From Metaphire vulgaris (Eukaryota > Annelida > Clitellata > Crassiclitellata > Megascolecidae): a stretch of 64,000 nucleotides of DNA. The stretch lies in NCBI GenBank assembly GCA_018105865.1, contig CM030863.1, forward strand, positions 313,001 to 377,000, in the 5' to 3' direction. A program made the position numbers and the translations under genes. Below the pieces are notes generated by a model, which searched no databases, was not told where the DNA came from, and worked only from the letters and a program-made list of their open reading frames with translations. Position 1 is the stretch's first letter. Each line of letters starts with the position of its first letter. Below are positions 12,383-24,232 of the stretch, piece by piece.

Positions 12383-12384
<2 letters not shown>

Positions 12385-12449
<65 letters not shown>
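12385..12449. repeat. (GT)32 microsatellite
   Basis: An uninterrupted GT run in the presumed 3' UTR of wolframin, about 300 bp after its stop codon. Confidence 0.95.
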
Positions 12450-12450
<1 letters not shown>

Positions 12451-12727
12451 TTTTCTTGCTCTAAGGCTTTTGTTGGAGGATTTACAATGTTGATTTTCTT
12501 GATTAAATTGTCATATATATTTATTGTTTTTTAAACCATGGAATTTGTTCATCATTAAATTTCTTAATTATTTGTCAGTGTACATAATCATTGATGTGAT
12601 AATTAATTTATAAATTATTATTATGATTAATTAGCTCTATTCTGAGACAATATTGGTTATATTAGCTTTGCTTGCAATACAGTGTTGGAATTTTTTAAAA
12701 TTCTCTGTTGAAGCTTCATATATTTTG

Positions 12728-12733
12728 AATAAA
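12728..12733 (+). terminator. Candidate poly(A) signal of wolframin
   Basis: AATAAA lies 636 bp after the stop codon at 12092 in AT-rich sequence. Further variants occur downstream, so the true cleavage site is not determined. Confidence 0.4.
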
Positions 12734-13965
12734 TGCTAACATTTTTAATGGTAAGCTTTCAAAACATAGACATACACTGTATGTGGTCAATTTGCAGTAA
12801 TAAATAATACATTTAAAACTATTGTAAAATGTTCTCATGTTTTAGGTGGACTTTTCACATTTACTCACTAAAGCTAGATATGGTTATAGATTATTTTAGT
12901 GTTTATTTATAAAGAATTTATGGACTTTTGTATTTTTGTTTAGCTTTTAAATATTCCTGAGAGTTTGGGATTCTGTGTATATTTGGCCATTTTTTGAAGT
13001 GCTGTTCAACTTTTGTTGTTTTCAGAAGATAAGAGACGTCTAATTCAAAAATATCAAAAATGCAATTACTGTACGTAGAAGGAGATTGTATCTTTTGCTA
13101 TGTTGCATTTGTAGTTTTTGGCTTTATAGCTTTGCTTGAATTGACCATTATGTGATGCTTTGTATGTATTGTTCTGCATCAGTACAGCAGTACTCACTTA
13201 TGTTCATCTAAAGAATATTGGATCTTTGTGCTGTCTATTGACTTTTCTATAATTACTATACACCATTAGAATACGTCCATCAGAAGAGAAAGTATCACCA
13301 CATATTTAAGGTTTTATATGTACAAAAAGTGTCGTCACATGTGATCTTAACTCCCTCCCTTGTCACAAACTGCCCTACTTTCTTAGACCCGTTCTCCCTC
13401 GGAGCGTGACGTACTTTATGGACGGCCCTTGCACGCTGTCAGCAGGTCAGCTGAGGTCACACGTTGCCTGACTAATGGCCACGTTGCATTGTAGAAGCTG
13501 TGCAATGTTAAACGCTACCTATGGACATGATGGTGTGTTTTAAGGGCATTGCTGAGATCACATGAAGGCGGGACATAAAGAAATTCTATCTTACCACTTA
13601 AGACTCTCAGGAGAAAATCGACTATTTTGAATAGCAGAGTAAAAATTGTTTTCAAATCTGTTTATTTTGCAGTGTATGAAATTCTAGGGAAAAAGAGATG
13701 AGTGACATGCGTCAGTGACTCCGTTTAAACACATGACGCGTGTCGAGAGCAAAGTTGAAATTCTCTTCCAGTTCCATCAAATTTCTTGTTCGAAGCCAAA
13801 GCTTCATTCAGAGTTAAAGCAGGAATTGTGCGTCAGAATATCTGCCATTTGATGATGCTCAGTAAAGTAATGCTACTTTATATATGTATGTAGAATCATA
13901 GTGCTATATAAGTGATTGTGATTGCTGCAAAGAGAGAAGTCCATTAAAATTAATTGACGGAAGAA

Positions 13966-16397
13966 ATGGCTTTTAAATATCTTACAAAAGACGTCCTCAG
14001 TGGATTCGACAAATACAAAGTCAGTAAGATCGATTTTTGCTTTTTATACTTTAATTGATTAAAATATGAAGTTAGTCTTTTCTAATGTAATCTGATTTAA
14101 AGCCTTATATAGCGCAGCTGGCAGGAGGGGTAATAATAATCCGCTGATCTGAGCTGATAGGCTAATCTCAGTTTGATATAGACGTTTAGTGGTCCGATCC
14201 AGTGGTGGCTCTAGGATTTGGCAAGTGGGGGGAGCGTTGGGGTGGCAACTTCTAATCATGGGGGCCAACCATTTGTTGTTTAATGTATGTAGCATTAAGT
14301 ATAGGGTCCCAACTGGGGGGCCGCTAGGGGGCCAGGCACTCAATAGGGGTCACGGGCCCCCTCTGGCCCCCCGGTGGAGCCGTGGTCCGATCAGCTGCTA
14401 TAGAGTCATTCTGGGGGTAGAGATCAGCGGAGATGGAAGGGATAACATAAAATAGTAAGTATAGCCGGTCATCTGGCCCCAGCACCCCTCTAAAGCCGCA
14501 GATCTGAGCACTATGGCTCTATAGCAGCTGATCTGACCAATAAACGCCCATATCTCCGCAGATCTGAGCACTATAGCTCTATAGAAGCAGATCTGACGGT
14601 ATCACATTATAGCCGCCCCAGCCTTGACCGCCCCGGTTATGACCGCCAAAGTTATGACTGCCCCCATTATGACCGCCCCAGCTATGGCTGCCGTCAGTAT
14701 CGTTTAGGGTTAGTGTTTTGTGTCTGGTTTATGGTGTGGGTAATGATTATATGACCCCGTACGGGTTAGGGTACACTGCTTTTTGTCAAAACCCATAGAG
14801 TAACTGGGGCGGTCATAACCGGGGCGGTCATAACTTTGGCGGTCATAACCGGGGCGGTCAAGGCTGGGGCGGCTATATTGTGATCTCCTCTGACCGCCCC
14901 CCGGCCGCTGATCGGATCACTAAACGTCTATATCAAATTGAGATCAGCGGATTATTATTACCTGCACAGGAGTCATATTAGGCCAAGAGACACAATGAAG
15001 ACAATATTAATAATTTAGATAGTTATAGTAGTAATAATAATAAACTTCTATACTATAGCACCAGTTCTAATAGAGAGATATCAGTCGATAGTACTTCAGT
15101 ATGAATATCTAATCCTCTGATAGCTTCGTGGAAGTGCCAAAGAAATGGGAAACGAAAAGATAGGCTGTGGAAAAATCCAGTTGGAGAATGGTCTTGAGTC
15201 TTCATTTGAAAATACTGAATTCAGTAGAATATATAATAAAAAGGGAAGAGTATTTGTTAATTTTGGATCAGTGACTGATATTAAAACGCTGTCCGAACAA
15301 TTTCAATGCTGGCTCTGGCATGTATCAGATAAATATTGGATAAGCACGTCTCATTGAGTGAGACTGGTTTGGATGATTTGAAATGTATTTAAAATATTGA
15401 GGTTGACTAGTCTGCAATATTTTATAAATTTGAAATGTAGTTTTAGACTTCATTCTTTGTTGAACAGGCATTTTATGTTAATATATATTTAACAGCAGGT
15501 TTAATGCCACTATACCTTAAAGTTTACTCTACTGATGTTCTGTGTCTTATTTGCAGTACTGTTCTGTTGACACCAGTCCAGTCAGCAATTATGTTATGCA
15601 CCCATTTTGGAATTGGTTGGTCCAGGTGAGATTTTTTCTTTTCATGTACAGGTGTATATTTTGTTTACCAGAGCTTAACTGCATAGAAAATGTTTTTTTC
15701 CTGGAGATTTGCATTAGAAATGTCGGGAACTGAATTTTAGGTGACTACTATTGAAAAGATTTCAACTATTTTCAGAGTCTGTACTATTCATATTCCTGAC
15801 ATAGTAAAGTGTAGAATTGAGAAAATGATCTGTCCTTTGTGTAAACTAACTACTACAATCGTGGAATGCTGAAATCTCTTGTGATTTTCTTATAGTTTTA
15901 TCCGTTGTGGATTGCTCCGAATGTCTTGACCTTCGCTGGTTTCCTGCTCCTCATCCTGCAGTTCTTTGTTTTCACTTATTTTGATAATTACTTCTATGCC
16001 TCCGATGATACTCACCCGGAGTATCCGCCATTTCCGAACTGGGTCTGGCTGTTTGCTGCCAACTGCATGTTCTGGGCGCATCAGCTCGGTAAGTTATTGA
16101 GTTGTTGATGGACCAGGAGTTGACATTGCTGTTCTGCACAAAGGTGTTTACTGGTTTTGAGTGATGCATGACTCATCTCCAAATGACAAAATGCTTCATT
16201 CATGATTGACTTTGGAATATTTTCTGGCAAATATCTTGACTGAGTATCTTGATCAGCAGCAGCATTTTAACTGGATAGTCAAATATTTAACATTAAAATA
16301 AAAGCCTTTTATTTCATTTTAAACTTTTAAACTTTCTATACTTTTTTAATGTCCAATTATAAAAGTCTGATTTTATATATCTGTATGATTTTATATA

Positions 16398-16476
<79 letters not shown>

Positions 16477-17016
16477 CACATACAGTATATGCAGTTTAGG
16501 GGTTCATTAAGTTTATTTGGCCTGGAAACATCCCATTCCCCTATATGGCCAATGCCCTATTGCCCTATTATTGGTATTATGAAATGGAAGAGAAGCTTGG
16601 CCTGGCATTTGTTGATGTAGATGGAACGGATGGAAAGCAGGCACGTCGAACAAAGACTAGCAGTCCATTGGGGGAGTTGTTTGACCATGGACTGGACAGT
16701 TGGGCCACTCTCTTCATGCCCATTGGACTGTATTCGGTGTTTGGTCGCGGTGAGCACAGCCTCAGTCCAGAGAGGACCTTCATGATGTTGGTGGCTGTCA
16801 TGGTCATGTTCTTCACATCGCACTGGGAGAAGTACAACACCGGAGTTCTGTACTTGCCGTGGGGCTATGACGTCAGTCAACTGGTACGGCAGGACAGAGG
16901 CCGATGCGTTGGTCGAGTGACATTAGATTAGTTTCTGTGGTTGCTATTGGCCAACGACTCTGTGGTGCTTCTATTCAAGTTGCTCTTGAAATTACATAAT
17001 GTTAGGTTCTATTAAG

Positions 17017-17057
<41 letters not shown>

Positions 17058-19968
17058 ACTAGATTTAAAGTAATAATTTCAAGTGATGTTGACTCTGCAT
17101 TACTCTTAATGTTAAGGATTTTTCATAAAATCTTCTGTTTCTGAGAATTATTGTTTTTATGAACATCTGTTTGACAAGTGAAATGACTATGATGATGATG
17201 ATGATGATGAATTTTGTTGTTTTATTATTTGTGATAGTTATTTTAGCAGTTGTGTGTGAATTTCTTTTGTATTCTTAAAGTATTCTGCAGCTGTTTTGAT
17301 GTTCTTACAGTTTCACTGTTTGTCTTTCAGGTATTGACCTCCATCTACCTGGTGACCTTCATTTTTGGATATCAGGTGTGGAAGTTCACCGTACCTGTGT
17401 TTGGAATGTCATCTGGAAAGTTCTTTGAGCTCCTTATGCAGTGTAAAGTTACATTACAATCAAATCTATTACGCTTCACTGCATTAGAAATTAATTGCAA
17501 CTACAGGAAGAACCCACTTAAGTACATATAACATCCAAACAGAGACCGTATGCTGTTGCATGAGACGCCTTCAATTTCATAAAGACCGACCAGTTTCCTG
17601 TGCACATCTAAACAGATTGCGCACTTATCTTATCTGCACTCGGAGTGGGTCCAGCAGTTTTACCAAAGATTCACTAGTCAATGCACGATGTGATTGTTCA
17701 TTTGCTTAAAATGTTGCTAAAAGTAAAAAAAATCAAATATGATAATGAAAATGTAGCAAGATATTCGCAGTGGATCGCAATCTGATGCATGCATTGTGTT
17801 GAGCGCAACTGGTCATTTGGTCCGTTGAGCTGAGTAACCGTAGAGCGAAGGATTTGTCTTCTGACGTGCAAAGTCTGTTGAGTCAAAAGGACTTCTGTAT
17901 TTCAGTGATCATCTTGACCAGTGCTCTGCAGTTTTCAGCCTCAGAGCGTTTTGAGATCATAGAAGTGCACTGCAGTGCCACTTATCATTGTTTATCGAGT
18001 GCAATTATGTGTCATGCATGTCCAATCACAGCAGGATGAAGTCACGTGACTCATGAGTCCAAAGTAAGAGTGTCTTTGGATTAACATCCAGGAACATGAG
18101 TTGGCAAGAGAGGCTTCATTGAGGGCACGCGAGAGACCGAGAGACGAGCCATGAGACCTCGATTGGTGACTTTGTACATGATGTTCACTTGTTATTTCTT
18201 TTGTTTCAGTGTCTGTTTGGGGATTTGGAATACCTGTGAGCATTTGGAATAGCTACGTGTAAGTTTGGAATTTCATCAAGACTTTATTACATCTCTATCT
18301 ACATCTCATACTACAGAGATATTTTATTATTTGATAGAATTATTTTTGACTTAGGAACTACTTCTGATGACCAGATGCATTACCTGTGCCCAGGTCCTAA
18401 CTAAGAAGGCTTTGATGGTTACAATTTCTGGCAATTTCTCCATTTTACGAATAATTAATCAGACCCCGTAGTTGGCAACTGCAGCATTGGTTTGTCTTTT
18501 CCTTTGCCAGATTTTATGTTGGGATTATTTCCTATTTCTTTGGTCATCCAAAGTGACACAGAGCAGCAGTTGTCATCCTCCACAGAATTGACCTGACCTG
18601 ACCTGACCTGGAATGGAGGATTTATATGTGAAAATCAGATTTCATTAGAGGCTTGCATGCTTGTGGTTTCTTTGTTTCTATGGCTTCTATGGTGTCTGCT
18701 TATTTGCTGTGTTATCAATCTTGCCTTTTCCAGGTCATATCGAGATAAAACTGGAAAGAATCTTCCGCTCTGTGAGTCTATTCGTCCTCTTGTGCCGGTT
18801 ATTTTGGAATTTGGTTTATTTATAATTTGGGCAAATTGTTCGTCATGCAACATACTCAATCGCCATCCGAGACTCTTCTACGTTGCCATGGGAACCATCT
18901 TCTCTAACATTGCTGTAAGTTTAAACATTTAATAAGTAAGTAGTTGTGACTGCTCTGGTCTTAGTGTCTGGCTGTATCAATATCTTGAATGTGGCTAAAA
19001 TTTTCAGTTATGAATATCGGTTGTATATTTATGATCTGTTTGAGTGTGTGTGTGTGTGTGTGTTTATGAATTAAATTGATATTACCGGGTTGTGGATCTT
19101 AGTTTGACCAGTTTTGTGAACTGTTGGTCAGGCATTCTTTTGCTTTGATTCCTTATTGAGGATTGTTTTTTGTTGTTGTTGTTCTTTGGCTGTTTATGGA
19201 CTTATTAACAGATTGAAATGTTTTGTGTTGTTTAGTGTCGCTGTATCGTCAGTGGCATGAGCAATACGCGATGTCAGGCATTCAACTGGCTTCTCATTCC
19301 GCTGATTGCAATTGTTATTGGCATTTTGACCATTCACCTTGGCGTCTTGGAGCTCTACCTGTTGTCTGCATATTGTATCTTTGTCACCGCAGCTCACATA
19401 CACTACGGCATCTGTGTGGCAAGTGTCTTTATATTTTCTGGCTGCTTATTGACCAGTTTAGTCATGCATTTGATAATGAAAAAGGTGTGGCTGATTTAAA
19501 AGCACATTTGTTATATTTGTGAAATAATGCAGTAACTTTGACAGTTTCTGTGTATCTTTGGGATGTTTTTAGGATATTTTGGGAGTGATTTTATGAAAGA
19601 GATAGTGACAATTGACTGTAGGTTTGCTTATCTTGGCCAAAACCCTTATGCAGTTGAATATCATCCCTGTTTCTCTGTCTTGAGTGCCAACAGATGAATG
19701 TTACTACTGCAAAATATTGGAGGGAATGTTTGTTTGGGTTTGTTTGCCCAAATACTGGAGGACTTATTCCTAACTTTAACTCTTTAATTGCCACCCATAA
19801 TGGTGTTTATGTTGCTAGGAAGATATTTGATTTCTGAATGCAGTATTTTCAGATTTTACAAGTTTATTGGATTGAAAAATGTTTCAGGTGAAGGAATTGT
19901 CGGAACATCTGAACATTTATGTCTTCTCCATCGAGCGACCGGTCGCTGAAGCGTCTTCTGTGCAGTGA
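13966..19968 (+). CDS. Ethanolaminephosphotransferase 1 (CDP-alcohol phosphotransferase)
   Basis: Nine exons join in frame: 13966-14019, 15557-15625, 15896-16088, 16621-16883, 17331-17442, 18210-18258, 18734-18914, 19236-19418 and 19888-19968, giving 394 residues (human SELENOI has 397). The catalytic signature DG-x2-AR-x8-G-x3-D-x3-D is complete at residues 109-131 (DGKQARR... GELFDHGLD). [33 protein letters not shown] and TAAHIHYG point to the EPT1/SELENOI branch rather than CEPT1. It should transfer phosphoethanolamine from CDP-ethanolamine to diacylglycerol in ER/Golgi membranes, the last step of the Kennedy pathway. About seven to ten hydrophobic spans are visible. Intron 8 uses a GC donor. 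The frame ends at TGA 19966-19968, in the region where vertebrate SELENOI has its selenocysteine codon. Confidence 0.95.
14129..14962. mobile_element. 834-bp foldback transposon in EPT1 intron 1
   Basis: The ends are long inverted repeats: TAATAATAATCCGCTGATCT at the left pairs with its complement ending at 14962, extending past GATATAGACGTTTAGTG. A second, inner pair of arms lies at about 14607-14665 and 14820-14878 (GACCGCCCCGGTTATGACCG and its complement). Nested palindromes with no coding capacity fit a foldback or long-TIR MITE. A separate hAT MITE has inserted into the left arm. Confidence 0.75.
14200..14384 (+). mobile_element. hAT MITE family A, copy 1 (nested)
   Basis: The copy starts CAGTGGTGGCTCTAGG and ends GGTGGAGCCGTG. 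It is flanked by a perfect 8-bp duplication GTCCGATC at 14192-14199 and 14385-14392, which proves insertion into the foldback element. It matches 41332-41540 and 57692-57896. Confidence 0.85.
16401..16475. repeat. (AT)37 microsatellite in EPT1 intron 3
   Basis: An uninterrupted AT run about 145 bp upstream of exon 4. Confidence 0.95.
17018..17056. repeat. (GAT)13 microsatellite in EPT1 intron 4
   Basis: Uninterrupted GAT triplets; a second shorter GAT run occurs near 17190-17210 in the same intron. Confidence 0.95.
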
Positions 19969-20199
19969 ACAGTTTTATCTTTGTGTTTGTTTTTGACTTT
20001 TGAGAGACGAGAGGTCATCGTTGATGCCAAATGCTGCACTGATCTTATTTTCGGACAGCCCAACAGTGGAGGTCGTTGGCATCTGTGCAACGGACGGAAT
20101 CAATTAGGCATCGTGTTTTCATCTGATGAGGATTTTGAGGCTGATCGTTTTCGTGATATTATTTTTTTAACTAATGAATTTTCTAGCATTGCTTTGTAA
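19969..20199 (+). other. In-frame open extension after the EPT1 TGA
   Basis: After TGA 19966-19968 the same frame stays open for 76 codons until the TAA at 20197-20199. It includes CCTDLIFGQPNSGGRWHLC. No similarity to the short vertebrate SELENOI tail is visible. It may be ordinary 3' UTR. Confidence 0.3.
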
Positions 20200-21767
20200 A
20201 ATGTAACCCATCCGTGAATACTTTTGCATTAAGAATCTTGGTATTTGGTTTTTTTGAATAATTAAGAAGAATGCTGATTTGGAAATATTTACAATGAAGA
20301 CTGTTTCTGTTCTTCTGTTAAAATGCTTTCTGTGTCTTATCATTGTTTTGAGTTTCCTTGGGTTTGGGAATTCAACGTTAGCAAATTCTCTCCGTTGTTA
20401 GTTGCTAATTGTTCAGAGCTGTCTGTTTGCATTTCAATTCTAAGATCTGTCTTGATTTGTTGAGAGTTTCTATTCTTGAATATGTACTCTTCTTATGTGT
20501 TTTTGATGCATTGCTTTGATGGGATGGAAAGTAATTAATTATAAAATATAGGGATGATTATCTTATAAAGATAATTATTTGTATAATTGTGCTAATTTTT
20601 TATGATGATAGCTGTGATGTTCAGATTTGTACTAAAACAAGAGTGTCTAATGATATATTGTTTTTTTAAGTCCAGTCTACATACAGTAGCATTGTAACTA
20701 TTTTCTTGTAATCTTTAGCTGTTGGTTTTCAGATTAAACTGAATGCTTTTAAAATGACCCTGTTGACATTTGTGATTCTGTCTTAACTGAAGCATTAAGA
20801 TCAATGGCATTTTTCTAATCGTAGTTTTACAGAAGGTTATCCGTGGTTTTAACAATTGTGTTTACAGTAACAAAAATGATATTTTGAACTTGCTTCAGCT
20901 CTTTTCGTTCATCTTGCTTTTGTGTGAACATCTGTATTTTCACCCTAGAATTTGATTTGTCCAGAGAATTTTTCTGCAGAAAGGTTTATCACTTTATCAC
21001 CGCTGTGATTTGATTGTTAACGTGGGTCTGACTCGTTCAATCCCAGTGTTTAATGTGTTGGCCTGAGACTGTTTTGTGGCATTCTATCGCTTCTGTCAGG
21101 CAGCAATTCTGCTTGGAAATCATTACACGAATTTACATTTGCTTATGAGAAAATGAGAACAAAGATGCTGCATTTAGAAACTTTTATCTGAATTCAGCTG
21201 TTTATTGTTATTGACACATATTTTAGTGTAAGTGTAATGTAAATGTCATTACCAGAGATCATGACTGATGGCTATTCTTGTATATCGTACGATTTCTACC
21301 TTTCTGGTTATATTATTATTTTGTTGCATTTTCACCGTTTTTGGTATTAATGGGATTGTCTTTGATTTTATATTTTTACTTGTTAAATATTAGCATAATT
21401 GTCTTTAATTTAATTAGTCATTTTGATGCATATATAAGGGGTTTTGTCTATGAGTTTGTTCTTGTTAAGTTATTTGAAGTATGTTCTAAAGAACTGCATA
21501 TTTATTTTGTTATATTGTGGAACTGTGAAGAAGTTCAAGAGATGCAGATTTCTCTGTGTTGTTGTTCTGTTATTCAAAAGAGACGCAGTTGAGTGGAGGT
21601 CCACTTGGCGACAGTTAATCCGAGAGATTAAAGAAGCAATACTTGGTAATTGATGCATCGACAAGGGACCCGGGTATCAAAGCCTTGCAATCGCTAATGG
21701 CTAAATTGTATATGCTGGGATCAAGAGCACCGAGAGAGAGAGAGGATAGGGCCAACTGACTCTAAAC
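20200..21767. other. EPT1 3' flank, non-coding
   Basis: AT-rich sequence with no supported gene. The short open frames at 21278-21653 are hydrophobic, low in complexity and lack any recognisable motif or splice context. Confidence 0.6.
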
Positions 21768-22150
21768 CAGTGGAGTAGCCAGGATTACAGAATATGGGGG
21801 TCCAGTGTTTATTCTAGGCCCTTTTTTGGGGGATTTCCCCCCAAAGTTTGAAAATTCTCTCCCCAAAATTTCTATATGTTGCATTGGGATTGCATTCTCT
21901 CCCTCCAAAGGTGTGACGAGAGGGTGGTTTTCTATTTAGGAGAGGGGAAAAACATAAGGATATAAGGATTTGACCATATTCAGAAGAGCATTAGAGCATG
22001 TGGAGAAGAAGGGGAAGAAAGATAAGGAAGGATGTGATGACCTTTTTTCTCGTCAAGGTTTTTGGGGAGACAAACCTCCCCCAAACATTTCAAATCCCCC
22101 CAATGTCAAGGTGGCTAGAATAAACACTGCGGGGGTCACTTCCATATATG
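21768..22150. mobile_element. Decayed hAT MITE (CAGTGGAGTAGCC end)
   Basis: The left end CAGTGGAGTAGCCAGGATTA resembles the family at 44463. An internal inverted pair, CAGTGTTTATTCTAGGCC near 21802 and GGCTAGAATAAACACTG near 22113, shows the second arm; its outer terminus is degraded. Confidence 0.55.
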
Positions 22151-22159
22151 TCAGCGTAC

Positions 22160-22258
22160 ATTGTAGAACAAACTTTTATTTCCTATCATTCTGCGTAACC
22201 CAACAACGTCCCTCAAGTACCCCCAAGAAGTACAAGTAGCCCCGGTTAAGAACCACTG
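22160..22258 (-). mobile_element. hAT end fragment (CAGTGGTTCTTAACC)
   Basis: On the minus strand the fragment starts CAGTGGTTCTTAACCGGGGC, the classic terminus of Charlie-like hAT elements. Its opposite end is not found, and the minisatellite begins about 30 bp beyond it. Confidence 0.6.
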
Positions 22259-22287
22259 GTACAAGACCATGACACCTTATTTGCGAC

Positions 22288-23741
22288 GCTGGGGTCGCAA
22301 TTATCGGCAAGTATTCGCCAGATGGCGTCGCAATTGTTGGCAAGCATTCGCCAGATGGCGTCGCAATTGTTGGCAAGCATTCGCCAGATGGCGTCGCAAT
22401 TGTTGGCAAGCATTCGCCAGATGGCGTCGCAATTGTTGGCAAGTATTCGCCAGATGGCGTCGCAATTGTTGGCAAGCATTCGCCAGATGGCGTCGCAATT
22501 GTTGGCAAGTATTCGCCAGATGGCGTCGCGCAAGTATTCGCCAGATGGCGTCGCAATTGTTGGCAAGTATTCGCCAGATGGCGTCGCAATTGTTGGCAAG
22601 TATTCGCCAGATGGCGTCGCAATTGTTGGCAAGCATTCGCCAGATGGCGTCGCAATTGTTGGCAAGTATTCGCCAGATGGCGTCGCAATTGTTGGCAAGC
22701 ATTCGCCAGATGGCGTCGCAATTGTTGGCAAGTATTCGCCAGATGGCGTCGCAATTGTTGGCAAGCATTCGCCAGATGGCGTCGCAATTGTCGGCAAGCA
22801 TTCGCCAGATGGCGTCGCAACTGTTGGCAAGTATTCGCCAGATGGCGTCGCAATTGTTGGCAAGTATTCGCCAGATGGCGTCGCAATTGTTGGCAAGTAT
22901 TCGCCAGATGGCGTCGCAATTGTTGGCAAGTATTCGCCAGATGGCGTCGCAATTGTTGGCAAGCATTCGCCAGATGGCGTCGCAATTGTTGGCAAGCATT
23001 CGCCAGATGGCGTCGCAATTGTTGGCAAGCATTCGCCAGATGGCGTCGCAACTGTTGGCAAGTATTCGCCAGATGGCGTCGCAACTGTTGGCAAGTATTC
23101 GCCAGATGGCGTCGCAATTGTTGGCAAGTATTCGCCAGATGGCGTCGCAATTGTTGGCAAGTATTCGCCAGATGGCGTCGCAATTGTTGGCAAGTATTCG
23201 CCAGATGGCGTCGCAATTGTTGGCAAGCATTCGCCAGATGGCGTCGCAATTGTTGGCAAGCATTCGCCAGATGGCGTCGCAATTGTTGGCAAGCATTCGC
23301 CAGATGGCGTCGCAATTGTCGGCAAGCATTCGCCAGATGGCGTCGCAATTGTTGGCAAGTATTCGCCAGATGGCGTCGCAATTGTTGGCAAGTATTCGCC
23401 AGATGGCGTCGCAATTGTTGGCAAGTATTCGCCAGATGGCGTCGCAATTGTTGGCAAGTATTCGCCAGATGGCGTCGCAATTGTTGGCAAGCATTCGCCA
23501 GATGGCGTCGCAATTGTTGGCAAGCATTCGCCAGATGGCGTCGCAATTGTCGGCAAGCATTCGCCAGATGGCGTCGCAATTGTTGGCAAGCATTCGCCAG
23601 ATGGCGTCGCAACTGTTGGCAAGTATTCGCCAGATGGCGTCGCAACTGTTGGCAAGTATTCGCCAGATGGCGTCGCAATTGTTGGCAAGCATTCGCCAGA
23701 TGGCGTCGCAATTGTTGGCAAGTATTCGCCAGATGGCGTCG
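22288..23741. repeat. 33-bp minisatellite array, about 43-44 units
   Basis: The unit is about TGGCGTCGCAATTGTTGGCA followed by AGYATTCGCCAGA. Only a few positions vary (CAT/TAT, AATT/AACT, TTGG/TCGG) and one unit near 22529 has lost 8 bp. Each unit holds the palindrome CGCCAGATGGCG. Since 33 is a multiple of three and no frame of the unit contains a stop, frames of 480-545 codons are open on both strands. That is a by-product of the repeat, and I do not call a gene. Confidence 0.95.
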
Positions 23742-23767
23742 AAGAGAGGAAGAGGACTTGGAGTAGG

Positions 23768-24232
23768 CAGCGGCGGATCTAGGGGGGTGCAGGAGAATAC
23801 AGATGTCCCCGGGCGCCGAGGTGGAGGGGCGCCAAATTGGTTCAATGTAGGGTGCTCCGCCACGGGTGATGACCTTTTTTCCGTGTCAGGGTATTCGCGA
23901 AGTTGAAGGAAGAATGAAGGGGCGTCAAAATGGGCAGAACGGCGCCCTTTTTCTGCTTCTTAGGATTTTCGTCAAGTTGAGGGGCACCATCAGTATGTTT
24001 TGTCCCCGGGCGCCAGACACAGGGGCGTAGCGAGGAATTTGATTTGGGAGGGTATAAATATTTTGGGTGGGTATAAATCTTAACTATAAACCACATAAAC
24101 CATATAAACCACATATAACCACATGTAAATCACATTAAAAACTTTAAGGTAGACTGATTGGGGGATATATATACCGATATACCCCCTCCCCCGTCGCTAC
24201 GCCCCTGGCCAGACACCCTAGCTCCACCCCTG
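23768..24232 (+). mobile_element. hAT-like element (CAGCGGCGGATCTAGG) with nested MITE
   Basis: Ends CAGCGGCGGATCTAGG and CCTAGCTCCACCCCTG are imperfect inverted repeats. Flanks GGAGTAGG and AGAGGAGG agree at six of eight positions. The family C MITE at 24020 sits inside it. Confidence 0.6.
24020..24207 (+). mobile_element. hAT MITE family C, copy 1
   Basis: Ends CAGGGGCGTAGCGAGG and GTCGCTACGCCCCTG are inverted repeats. A perfect 8-bp target duplication GCCAGACA flanks it at 24012-24019 and 24208-24215. The interior (TATAAACCACATATAACC) matches 56388-56560. Confidence 0.88.

Larger units (their letters stand above)
12093..13965. other. Wolframin 3' UTR and spacer before EPT1
   Basis: AT-rich non-coding sequence with a (GT)32 run and several AATAAA-like signals. 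No open frame of interest. The transcription start of the next gene should lie in its right-hand part. Confidence 0.7.

Noticed and set aside
22288..23741. CRISPR-like array
   Set aside because: Units are contiguous with no unique spacers and no cas genes; the surrounding genes are eukaryotic with introns.
22176..23906. Six overlapping open frames of 480-545 codons
   Set aside because: All are produced by the 33-bp minisatellite, which has no stop in any frame. No start context, splice partner or domain is present.
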